From an uncultured Kangiella sp. (GTDB lineage: Bacteria > Pseudomonadota > Gammaproteobacteria > Enterobacterales > DSM-103792): a stretch of 23,020 nt of DNA. Shown one piece after another: positions 8,648 to 15,311 of this stretch. The translations under genes and the position numbers were made by a program. Where the stretch lies: positions 1 through 23,020 of the forward strand of contig CAMLNB010000023.1 in the NCBI GenBank assembly GCA_946481205.1, read 5' to 3'. Numbering within the stretch: position 1 is the stretch's first letter; each line of letters begins with the position of its first letter. The notes beneath the pieces were generated by a model. The model was not told the origin of the DNA, did not search any database, and worked only from the letters and a program-made list of their open reading frames with translations.

Positions 8648-9541
8648 TTACTCTTCGCTGATGATGCCCAGCTTGGCCAGCACACCATCCAGCTGCTCCA
8701 GCGAGCTGTAGCTGATCACCAGTTTGCCGGCATGCTTGCTCGATTGTTCGAAACGTACCGGCGTGCCGAGCGTTTCGGCGAGTTGCCGCTCCAGTCGGGC
8801 GACATCGCTGGCACCTTGTTTCGGCTTTTCAGCTTTTTCGTTGGCCGGTTGCAGCAAACGGCGCACCAGCTTTTCGGTATCGCGAACCGTCAGTTGCTTG
8901 GCCGCGACTTCGCGTGCGGCTTCTACCTGCTGTTTCGGCTCCAGCGACAGCAGCGCCCGGGCATGGCCCATTTCGATATCGCCGCGCTCGAGCAATGTTT
9001 TGACATCGGCATGCAGGTGCAGCAAGCGCAGCAAGTTGGTGACCGAGACGCGTGATTTGCCAACGGCCGTCGCGACCTGCTCTTGGGTCAATTGGAAATC
9101 GTGGATCAAACGCTGCAGACCCATCGCCTCTTCAATGCAGTTCAGATCTTCGCGCTGGATGTTTTCGATCAGCGCCATCGCGGCAGCGCCGTGCTCAGAC
9201 ACTTCCTTGACCAGGCAGGCGACCTGCATCAGCCCGGCTTTTTGCGAGGCGCGCCAGCGGCGTTCGCCGGCGATGATTTCGTATTTGTTGTCACCGAGCC
9301 GACGGACGACAATCGGCTGAATCAGGCCTTGCGCCTTGATCGACTCCGCCAGCTCGTTGAGCGCGTCTTCGGTCATGATCCGGCGCGGTTGATAACGGCC
9401 GGGTTGCAGGAACTCGACCGGCAACTGCTTCAGTTCGCCATCGGTTTCTGCCAGGGTTTTACCGGTGCTCAGTGCTTGTGCGGTATTGGCGCCAATCAGC
9501 GCCGACAGGCCGGTGCCGAGGCCGCGTTTTTTCACTGCCAT
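8648..9541 (-). CDS. parB: Chromosome partitioning protein ParB (CTP-dependent DNA clamp)
   Basis: Binds parS near the origin and spreads as a CTP-gated clamp to direct origin segregation with ParA and SMC loading. The 297 residues start MAVKKRGLGTGLSALIG, the N-terminal ParA-interacting peptide. Next come the CTPase/ParB-N domain with GERRWRA (92-98) and ENIQREDL (126-133), a helix-turn-helix LTQEQVATAVGKSRVSVTNL (151-170) and a C-terminal dimer domain. The ATG at 9541 follows a GGGGA ribosome site with 8-base spacing; the alternative TTG at 9562 would put that site inside the gene. Unusually, 148 bases separate it from parA, with inverted repeats in the gap. Confidence 0.97.
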   Translation of the reverse strand: MAVKKRGLGTGLSALIGANTAQALSTGKTLAETDGELKQLPVEFLQPGRYQPRRIMTEDALNELAESIKAQGLIQPIVVRRLGDNKYEIIAGERRWRASQKAGLMQVACLVKEVSEHGAAAMALIENIQREDLNCIEEAMGLQRLIHDFQLTQEQVATAVGKSRVSVTNLLRLLHLHADVKTLLERGDIEMGHARALLSLEPKQQVEAAREVAAKQLTVRDTEKLVRRLLQPANEKAEKPKQGASDVARLERQLAETLGTPVRFEQSSKHAGKLVISYSSLEQLDGVLAKLGIISEE

Positions 9542-9638
9542 TGTTGTCGTCCCCAAAATCAATACGGATGGTCGCTGTGAAAGCAGCGAAACCGGTGCCT
9601 CGCGCCTGAATCGCTAACTGGCGCCGAATACACCGAAG

Positions 9639-9677
9639 CGCGCGACACGCGTGTTGTACAAAACCAGCGGTCGCGCG
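9639..9677 (-). other. Inverted repeats in the parA-parB gap
   Basis: CGCGCGAC (9639-9646) pairs perfectly with GTCGCGCG (9670-9677), and between them is the 10-base palindrome ACACGCGTGT (9645-9654). These lie just past the parA stop codon on the transcribed strand. There is no T-run, so this is not a clear intrinsic terminator. It could be an attenuator or a protein-binding site. It does not match the parS consensus. Confidence 0.4.
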
Positions 9678-9689
9678 AATAAAATCGGA

Positions 9690-10481
9690 TTACTGCACGG
9701 ACATTTCCGAGAACGGCACGTTGTCGCGCCGCAAGACTTCACCAGCAAGCGTCAAATAGGCTTTCGCCCCCGCCGACAGTTTGTCGTAGACCAATGCCGG
9801 CACGCCGTGCGACGGCGCTTCGGCCAAACGGACATTGCGCGGAATCACGGTGTTGTACAGCCGCTCACCGAAATGCTCCTGCAACTGCATGGCAACGTCG
9901 GTGGACAAATTGCTGCGCGGATCGAACATGGTCCGCAGCACGCCTTCGATATGCAGCTCCGGATTCAACGCCGATTTGATCTGTTCAACGGTGTTCATCA
10001 GCGCCGAGATACCTTCCAGTGCGTAATACTCGCACTGCATCGGGATCAGCACCGAATCGGCAGCAACCAGCGCGTTGACTGTCAGCATATTCAGGCTGGG
10101 CGGGCAGTCGATATAGATGTAATCGTAATCGCCAAGCAATTCTTGCAGCGCCAGTTCGAGCCGGTGCTCGCGTTGCTCGATTTCGAGCAAATGCACTTCG
10201 GCGGCGGTCAGTTCCTGGTTGGCGGGGATCAGATCGTAGCCCGCGTTGGCGGCTTTGATGATGGCGCCGCGGGCGTTGATGTCGCCCATCAGCACGTCGT
10301 AAATGGTGGCTTCGAGGCCGTGCTTGTTGATGCCGCTGCCCATGGTTGCGTTGCCCTGCGGATCCAAGTCGATCAACAGCACCCGGCGATGGGTGGCTGC
10401 GAGGCTGGCAGCGAGGTTGATGCTGGTGGTGGTCTTGCCGACGCCACCTTTCTGATTGGCAACTGCGATGATGCGACCCAC
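9690..10481 (-). CDS. parA: Chromosome partitioning ATPase ParA (Soj type)
   Basis: ATPase that forms the DNA-bound gradient along which ParB-parS complexes move. From a GTG at 10481 the product is 263 residues, the usual chromosomal ParA length, starting with GRIIAVANQKGGVGKTTTS, whose deviant Walker A motif KGGVGKTT spans about 11-18. DYIYIDCPPSLNML is the Walker B region. There is no N-terminal DNA-binding extension of the plasmid Ia type. The GTG is chosen because GGGAG (10488-10492) lies 6 bases upstream. An ATG at 10508 would add nine residues unlike the family and has no ribosome site. The upstream gap carries a DnaA box and parS-like half-sites. Confidence 0.96.
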   Translation of the reverse strand: MGRIIAVANQKGGVGKTTTSINLAASLAATHRRVLLIDLDPQGNATMGSGINKHGLEATIYDVLMGDINARGAIIKAANAGYDLIPANQELTAAEVHLLEIEQREHRLELALQELLGDYDYIYIDCPPSLNMLTVNALVAADSVLIPMQCEYYALEGISALMNTVEQIKSALNPELHIEGVLRTMFDPRSNLSTDVAMQLQEHFGERLYNTVIPRNVRLAEAPSHGVPALVYDKLSAGAKAYLTLAGEVLRRDNVPFSEMSVQ

Positions 10482-10534
10482 GGAAGGCTCCCGAGCAAAA
10501 CCCGGCATTCAAAACCGGGGCGTTAGGGTAACGG

Positions 10535-10565
10535 ATCTGTGGAACGCTGTTCCACGGAACAGATC
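10535..10565. repeat. Cluster of parS half-sites upstream of parA
   Basis: GTGGAAC (10539-10545) and GTTCCAC (10549-10555) form a 7-bp inverted repeat. TGTTCCACGGAACA at 10548-10561 equals the parS consensus TGTTCCACGTGGAACA with two central bases missing. An outer repeat GATCTGT/ACAGATC frames the cluster. It sits about 60 bases upstream of the parA start, so it may be an operator for ParB or ParA autoregulation, or a decayed parS. No full consensus parS was found in the window. The repeats are seen; binding is inferred. Confidence 0.55.
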
Positions 10566-10576
10566 GGTGTATTCAC

Positions 10577-10585
10577 TGTGGATAA
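10577..10585 (-). promoter_or_regulatory. Perfect DnaA box upstream of parA
   Basis: TTATCCACA on the minus strand matches the strong DnaA-binding consensus exactly. It lies in the 134-base non-coding gap upstream of parA. Only one perfect box is present and no AT-rich unwinding region accompanies it, so it is better read as a possible DnaA regulatory site for parAB than as an origin. Confidence 0.5.
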
Positions 10586-10615
10586 CTCGGAATAATCCGA
10601 TTTTTGGTCACAAAA

Positions 10616-11557
10616 TCAGCGACTCGGTGAATTTTCCGGGTTGGCCAAAAAAACTTCATACAAACCGGCCGCGATCGCGCGGTCGTCCGGGTCGTTGACC
10701 AATAGCAGCCGCCAGCCGGTTTGCGTCGGCTCGGTGGCCACGCCTTCGAACTTGATCGGCTCGGTCAGCGGCCACCATGCCTGCAGCCGATGTTCCACAT
10801 CGAAGAGCGCAAACGCTGCGCCCACGCAGGCGCCGTCCTGGTAAGCATCATCGGTTGCTTCAGCAATGGCGGTTGCCAGCCAGCCGTCATCAACCGAGGC
10901 GGCGTCACTGATCGCCGCCGGCACGCCAGCCAGCGCCGGCAGCTCCAGCGACAGTGCCGTAACTGCCGGCAGCACAGCCGTTTTCCCGACCAGCCCATCA
11001 AGCCAGGCCTGAAGCGGGCAGCGAAACAGCCAGCTGTGCGGCTGACGACGATTACCGCGACTGACCAGCAGCAGCTCGCCGCCGCGGCAGAACGCCGCCT
11101 CGATATTCAGATCGGCGGTCCAGGGCTTCAGCTGTTGATAAAACCCGCTCAGATCGAAGCGCTCAACCCTGCCGAGCCAATCCCCCTCCGGCCCCAACGG
11201 CACGATGCAGGCCAGCTGCCGGTTCGGCCGCGAGCCGGAACCGAACACCAGCAAGGCCCCGTTCGGCCATGCGGCGCTGCCAGGTAGCTGTAGCAACGCT
11301 TCCCAGTCTGGCTTGTGCCGTTTGCGCTCAGGGGCCCCCTCAGGCAACTGACCCGGCAACAGTGGTAACAACTGGCCGGGATCGGCCGAGTCGAGCCGAA
11401 ACTGCGCCAAACCGAGTTCATCATCGGCGATAACGTAGAGAAACGGACCGATTTTGACTAATCCACTGGCAGCACTGAGCGAGTCGAGGCGACCGTCTGG
11501 CAGCCGAACCTCCAACGTTCGGAGCCGTTGGGCCACAACGGCCGGCCTTGCCGTCAT
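10616..11557 (-). CDS. Uncharacterised protein, DUF6929-like (predicted beta-propeller)
   Basis: I cannot assign a function. From the ATG at 11557, two bases after the rsmG stop, the product is 313 residues with no signal peptide. The pattern ASGLVKIGPFLYVIADDELGLAQFRLD, then KPDWEALLQLP and LLVFGSGSRPNR, resembles DUF6929 proteins. Those have repeated beta-strand pairs and invariant GSGS and D/E-EAL motifs and are probably beta-propellers. Later strands include GGELLLVSRGNR and KFEGVATEPTQTGWRLLLVNDPDD. The frame stays open upstream to 11692, but that extension overlaps rsmG and looks like its shadow. It is likely co-transcribed with rsmG and could continue toward parA. Confidence 0.7.
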   Translation of the reverse strand: MTARPAVVAQRLRTLEVRLPDGRLDSLSAASGLVKIGPFLYVIADDELGLAQFRLDSADPGQLLPLLPGQLPEGAPERKRHKPDWEALLQLPGSAAWPNGALLVFGSGSRPNRQLACIVPLGPEGDWLGRVERFDLSGFYQQLKPWTADLNIEAAFCRGGELLLVSRGNRRQPHSWLFRCPLQAWLDGLVGKTAVLPAVTALSLELPALAGVPAAISDAASVDDGWLATAIAEATDDAYQDGACVGAAFALFDVEHRLQAWWPLTEPIKFEGVATEPTQTGWRLLLVNDPDDRAIAAGLYEVFLANPENSPSR

Positions 11558-11559
11558 TG

Positions 11560-12177
11560 TCAACGCCGGACTCGGACCAGGCAGCGTTCGGCGCTGAGTC
11601 CCGGCACCTGCAGCGGCAACACCTCGGCTTTCAATCCGGTTGGCAGAGCCAGCAGTTCGCTGCTGGCGCTCTGGCTTTTCATCGCCAGCCACTCGCCGCC
11701 GGGGGCCAAAAGGTGCTCGGTCAGGTCGAGGAACAGCTTCAACTCAGCAAAGGCACGGCTGGTAATTTGCTGGTATTGGCCGTGATGTTCTTCGACTCGG
11801 GCCTGAACAGGCGTGATATTGCCGAGACCGAGCTCATGCGCCATCTGCCGGATGAAGCGGATTTTCTTGCCGTTGGAATCGAGCGCCGTGATCGCGATAT
11901 CCGGTCGAACGATCGCCAGTGGCAGCGCCGGGAAGCCCGGGCCGGTGCCGACATCGAGCAGATCCGGACCACTCAGATGGGGCAGCAGCGACAGCGAATC
12001 CAGAATATGCAGCGTGAACGCCTCATCACGGTCGCGGATCGCGGTCAGGTTGTAGGCCTTGTTCCACAGCAGCAGGTTATCGAGCAGCTTCAGCAGCTTG
12101 CCCGCAGTCTCAGTATCAATGGCGTGGCCCCAGCCCTGACAGGCGGTAAGCAGGCGTGGCAGCAAGGGATCGGACAT
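11560..12177 (-). CDS. rsmG: 16S rRNA (guanine-527-N7)-methyltransferase RsmG (GidB)
   Basis: SAM-dependent methyltransferase that modifies G527 in the 530 loop of 16S rRNA; loss gives low-level streptomycin resistance in several bacteria. From the ATG at 12177 the product is 205 residues (E. coli 207). LLLWNKAYNLTAIRD (35-49) and HILDSL are followed by the SAM-binding motif DVGTGPGFPALPLA (75-88), ALDSNGKKIRFIRQ and the late SRAFAEL motif. An ATG at 12222 is in frame, but it coincides with the predicted -10 element and would add 15 unlike residues. The next gene begins two bases after the stop. Unlike the classical arrangement, mnmG is not directly upstream; an inverted gene intervenes. Confidence 0.96.
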   Translation of the reverse strand: MSDPLLPRLLTACQGWGHAIDTETAGKLLKLLDNLLLWNKAYNLTAIRDRDEAFTLHILDSLSLLPHLSGPDLLDVGTGPGFPALPLAIVRPDIAITALDSNGKKIRFIRQMAHELGLGNITPVQARVEEHHGQYQQITSRAFAELKLFLDLTEHLLAPGGEWLAMKSQSASSELLALPTGLKAEVLPLQVPGLSAERCLVRVRR

Positions 12178-12220
12178 CGGCGGGACTCGTTGGGCGGGTG
12201 AGCAAACGCGGCGGGCTGGC

Positions 12221-12250
12221 ATTGTAACGATAGCCGCGAATCGCTGACCA
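12221..12250 (-). promoter_or_regulatory. Candidate promoter of rsmG
   Basis: On the minus strand a TGGTCA -35 (12245-12250) lies 18 bases from a TACAAT -10 (12221-12226). Transcription would begin near 12214, some 37 bases before the rsmG ATG at 12177. It would give rsmG its own promoter, needed because the strong terminator after mnmG and the inverted gene separate the two. Confidence 0.45.
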
Positions 12251-12362
12251 CGAACGCGAAAACCCCGTATGGTCGCAGGCCTGACAGATCTGGCTTGGAA
12301 CCAGACCGCTGCGCGCGCAGACTAAATGCCATCCCGTCATCACCTGCAACCGGAGACCGATC

Positions 12363-12866
12363 ATGGTCCGCATCCGTCACACCGTTTTTGCCGCCAGCGT
12401 CCTCACTGCTCTGTCATTGCCGGTAGTGGCCGAGGTGAAAGTGCAGGTCGAGTTTCTGCAGCCGGAAAAATTCACCGACGTCAACGAGCGTCAATTCAAA
12501 TCTGCACCGGAAAAAAACCAGAACCTGAAAGCCTTGAAGACCTGGCTGGAAAAACGCGCGGCCTCGCAGCTGGCCGATGGCCAGCAGTTGCAGCTGTCAT
12601 TTCAGGATATCGATTTGGCTGGCGCATTCGAGCCGTGGCAGGGCCCGCAATTTCAGGACGTCCGCTTTCTCAAGGATATCTATCCGCCACGGGTCCAATT
12701 TCATTTCAAACTGAGCCAGGCCGACGGCAGCGTGATCAGCGAAGGTGACCGCGAGCTGCGTGACTTGGGTTATTTATTGAATGTCGGGACTCGCTCGGAC
12801 CCACTGGAGCACGACAAGCGTTTGCTGGAAACCTGGTTGCGAAAAGAGTTTCCGAAAGCGGAATGA
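12363..12866 (+). CDS. Secreted DUF3016-family protein, function unknown
   Basis: A 167-residue exported protein. Residues 1-23 are a typical signal peptide (MVRIRHTVFAASVLTALSLP, cleavage likely after VVA). The mature part shows features of DUF3016: VEFLQPEKFTDV near the start, a helical segment (about 50-70), LSFQDIDLAGAFEPW, then DIYPPRVQFHFKLSQADGSVISEG and a C-terminal helix ending in RKEFPKAE. The family is periplasmic and has no known role. The ATG has a GGAG ribosome site 7 bases upstream. The gene is oriented against its neighbours, lying between rsmG and mnmG with transcription converging on mnmG. Confidence 0.82.
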   Translation: MVRIRHTVFAASVLTALSLPVVAEVKVQVEFLQPEKFTDVNERQFKSAPEKNQNLKALKTWLEKRAASQLADGQQLQLSFQDIDLAGAFEPWQGPQFQDVRFLKDIYPPRVQFHFKLSQADGSVISEGDRELRDLGYLLNVGTRSDPLEHDKRLLETWLRKEFPKAE

Positions 12867-12869
12867 AAC

Positions 12870-12906
12870 CAACAAAAAGGGCCGTCACTGACGGCCCTTT
12901 TTGTTG
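12870..12906. terminator. Strong bidirectional terminator shared by the DUF3016 gene and mnmG
   Basis: The inverted repeat AACAAAAAGGGCCGT / ACGGCCCTTTTTGTT (12871-12885 and 12891-12905) extends to a 17-bp stem with a 3-base loop. The A-run on one side and T-run on the other make it active in both directions. It lies 3 bases after the DUF3016 stop codon and 9 bases past the mnmG stop codon. Confidence 0.95.
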
Positions 12907-12915
12907 TCAGCGACA

Positions 12916-14805
12916 TTATGCCGAGGCTTTCAGCAAATTGCCTTTCTTCAGATGCACCAGCAGTAGCGAAATCGCCGCTGGTGTTACCCCGGAAATACGC
13001 GAAGCCTGACCAACCGTTTCCGGTTTGATCCGATTCAGCTTCTGCATCACTTCCGCTGACAGGCCGGTGACGGTGGTGTAGTCCAGCGTCAATGGCAGCT
13101 TGGTGTTTTCATAGCGCTGGGCGCTCTCGATTTCTTCTGCCTGGCGATCGATGTATCCCGCGTACTTGACCTGAATCTCGACTTGTTCGGCAACCAGTGG
13201 ATCAATGCTGTCTGCAGCGAGATCCGCTACGGCAGTCAGTTTGGCGTAATCGAGTTCCGGTCGGCGCAACAGCTCCAGCATGCGGTATTCACGCGCCAGC
13301 GGTTTTTCGAAATGTTGGTTCAGCTGCGCGGCAGCTGCGGAGTTTGGCTGGACAAACGTCCGGTGCAAGCGCTCGTGCTCGGCAGCGATCGCTTCGCGCT
13401 TGCGACTGAACGCGTCCCAGTGCGCGTCGGGGATCAAACCCAGTTCGCGGCCTTTTTCGGTCAAGCGCAGATCGGCGTTGTCTTCGCGCAGCAGCAAGCG
13501 GTATTCGGCGCGCGAGGTGAACATCCGATATGGCTCTTGGGTGCCATTGGTGGTCAGGTCATCAACCAGTACACCGAGATAGGCTTCGTCACGACGCGGC
13601 GCCCATGCGTCTTTTTCCTGCGCGCGCAGTGCGGCGTTCAAGCCGGCGAGCAGGCCTTGCGCCGCGGCTTCTTCATAACCGGTGGTGCCGTTGATCTGGC
13701 CGGCGAAGAACAGGCCGTTGACGTGTTTGCTTTCGAGCGTCGTTTTCAGTTCGCGCGGATCGAAATAGTCGTATTCGATGGCATAGCCTGGCCGCAGGAT
13801 GTATGCATTTTCGAAGCCGGTGATCGACTGGACGATTTCCATCTGGACATCGAACGGCAACGAAGTCGAGATGCCGTTGGGATAGACCTCGTTGGTGGTC
13901 AATCCTTCCGGCTCGATAAAGATCTGGTGCGTTTCCTTGTCAGCAAAACGGACGATCTTGTCTTCGATGCTCGGGCAGTAACGTGGGCCGATGCCTTCAA
14001 TTTTGCCGCTGTACATCGGCGAGCGATGCAGATTCTTGCGGATTACCTCGGCCGTTTTGGCGGTGGTGTGGGTAATCCAGCAAGAAATTTGCTGCGGGTG
14101 ATCGGCGCGTGAACCCAGGAACGAAAACACCGGCGTCGGATTGTCGCCCGGTTGTTCCTGCAGGCCGGCATAATTGATCGAGCGGCCGTCGATACGCGGC
14201 GGTGTACCGGTCTTCAAGCGGCCAAACTTGAACGGCAGCTCGCGCAAGCGATTGGCGAGACCAATCGATGGTTCATCACCGGCGCGGCCACCGGAATAAT
14301 TCTGCTCACCAATGTGGATCAGGCCCTGCAGGAACGTACCGACGGTCAGCACGACCTGCCGGGCCTTAAAGGTCAGCTGCATCTTGGTAACGACGCCGGT
14401 GACCTGGTCGCCTTCCAGCAACAGGTCTTCGACCGGTTGCTGGAACAACCACAGGTTCGGCTGGTTCTCCAGAGCGTGACGGATAAACGCCTTATAGAGG
14501 ATGCGGTCGGCCTGGGCCCGGGTCGCCCGCACCGCCGGGCCTTTCGAGGCGTTCAGCGTGCGGAACTGGATGCCGGCATGGTCGGCGCCGCGCGCCATGA
14601 TGCCACCCAAGGCGTCGATTTCCTTGACCAGATGGCCCTTGCCGATGCCGCCGATGGCCGGGTTGCAGCTCATCGCGCCCAGGGATTCGATGCTGTGACT
14701 TATTAACAGAGTCCGCACGCCCATCCGGGCGGCCGCAAGCGCCGCTTCGGTGCCGGCATGGCCGCCGCCAACGACGATGACATCGAATTCCTTGGGAAAA
14801 ATCAT
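12916..14805 (-). CDS. mnmG: tRNA uridine-5-carboxymethylaminomethyl modification enzyme MnmG (GidA)
   Basis: FAD-dependent partner of MnmE that installs cmnm5 at the wobble uridine (U34) of certain tRNAs. The 629-residue length equals that of E. coli MnmG. The FAD-binding motif [12 protein letters not shown] spans about 11-22. [20 protein letters not shown] has conserved C47, [10 protein letters not shown] has the second conserved cysteine, and [15 protein letters not shown] is the second signature. The C-terminal helical part ends [19 protein letters not shown], the MnmE/tRNA-binding region. A good promoter lies just upstream. mnmE, often next to mnmG, is not adjacent here, and rsmG is separated by an inverted gene. 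Confidence 0.98.
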   Translation of the reverse strand: MIFPKEFDVIVVGGGHAGTEAALAAARMGVRTLLISHSIESLGAMSCNPAIGGIGKGHLVKEIDALGGIMARGADHAGIQFRTLNASKGPAVRATRAQADRILYKAFIRHALENQPNLWLFQQPVEDLLLEGDQVTGVVTKMQLTFKARQVVLTVGTFLQGLIHIGEQNYSGGRAGDEPSIGLANRLRELPFKFGRLKTGTPPRIDGRSINYAGLQEQPGDNPTPVFSFLGSRADHPQQISCWITHTTAKTAEVIRKNLHRSPMYSGKIEGIGPRYCPSIEDKIVRFADKETHQIFIEPEGLTTNEVYPNGISTSLPFDVQMEIVQSITGFENAYILRPGYAIEYDYFDPRELKTTLESKHVNGLFFAGQINGTTGYEEAAAQGLLAGLNAALRAQEKDAWAPRRDEAYLGVLVDDLTTNGTQEPYRMFTSRAEYRLLLREDNADLRLTEKGRELGLIPDAHWDAFSRKREAIAAEHERLHRTFVQPNSAAAAQLNQHFEKPLAREYRMLELLRRPELDYAKLTAVADLAADSIDPLVAEQVEIQVKYAGYIDRQAEEIESAQRYENTKLPLTLDYTTVTGLSAEVMQKLNRIKPETVGQASRISGVTPAAISLLLVHLKKGNLLKASA

Positions 14806-14837
14806 GGGTTTAGCAGGGCCGCGGAGCAGGGGCGCGC

Positions 14838-14866
14838 ATTGTAGCGGCAGTACTTGCCGTGGTCAA
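14838..14866 (-). promoter_or_regulatory. Sigma-70 promoter of mnmG
   Basis: Minus-strand TTGACC (14861-14866) and TACAAT (14838-14843) are separated by exactly 17 bases, each element matching consensus at five of six positions. Transcription would start near 14831, about 26 bases before the mnmG ATG. The spacer holds an imperfect palindrome (GGCA...TGCC) and a second TTGACCA copy lies just upstream; either could be regulatory. Confidence 0.8.
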
Positions 14867-14989
14867 AATTTGGTCAATTGCGACGGCCTTTGTAGACTTC
14901 TTCCGCTTCCTGCGTACAAATGGAAACGGAAGCCATGGTGACCCGGTGCTAGCTTGCCCGCCCGATGGTTTAGTGCCGTTTTTACACCC

Positions 14990-14996
14990 GAGGAGG
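14990..14996 (+). promoter_or_regulatory. Strong ribosome binding site of the lipoprotein gene
   Basis: GAGGAGG lies four bases before the ATG at 15001. It is close to a full anti-Shine-Dalgarno match and fixes the start of this otherwise unrecognised gene. No convincing plus-strand promoter was found in the mnmG/lipoprotein gap. Confidence 0.8.
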
Positions 14997-15000
14997 CGAT

Positions 15001-15306
15001 ATGCGCCCGTTGTCCGAGTGTTTACCAAGGGCTGGCGCCTTGTTGATCGCCGCCGCCCTGACGCTGGCGGCCTGTGCCAGCGAGCCCAGCAAGGAGTCCG
15101 GTACCAACGCTGCTGCGCCAAAGCCGGGCAAACCGGTCTGCAGCGCACCACCGCCAATTGACGATATCTGGAAGCTGGAACCAGTCCTGCTCAAACAGGG
15201 CCTGATCACACCCGACATGGACCGGGAGCAAAAAGAAGCGGCCATCCGCTCCTATATCCACAACAAGAACCAAGCGTTCTTGTCCCGTTGCCAATCGAAG
15301 AAGTGA
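15001..15306 (+). CDS. Small outer-membrane-type lipoprotein, unknown
   Basis: I do not recognise the family. The 101-residue protein has a signal peptide with a clear lipobox LAAC ending in C25, so it should be lipidated and anchored. The residue after the cysteine is alanine, not aspartate, which in enterics favours transport to the outer membrane. A Ser/Ala/Pro/Lys-rich linker (26-45) leads to a short helical domain (about 50-101) containing IDDIWKLEPVLLKQGLITPDMD. Two further cysteines, C47 and C97, could form a disulfide. Five bases separate it from the protease gene, so the two are probably one transcript. A role as partner, chaperone or inhibitor of that protease is only a guess. Confidence 0.8.
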   Translation: MRPLSECLPRAGALLIAAALTLAACASEPSKESGTNAAAPKPGKPVCSAPPPIDDIWKLEPVLLKQGLITPDMDREQKEAAIRSYIHNKNQAFLSRCQSKK

Positions 15307-15311
15307 ACGCC

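Noticed and set aside
10482..10508. ATG start of parA at 10508
   Set aside because: No ribosome site, and nine added residues unlike ParA; the GTG at 10481 has GGGAG at good spacing and gives the usual length.
10535..10615. Replication origin (oriC) upstream of parA
   Set aside because: Only one perfect DnaA box, no AT-rich unwinding repeats and no dnaA or other origin genes adjacent; the region is too short.
11558..11692. N-terminal extension of the DUF6929-like protein
   Set aside because: It lies wholly inside rsmG, has low-complexity Arg/Gly/Ala composition, and an ATG just after the rsmG stop explains the gene better.
13183..14112. Plus-strand open frame opposite mnmG
   Set aside because: Shadow of the well-conserved mnmG reading frame.
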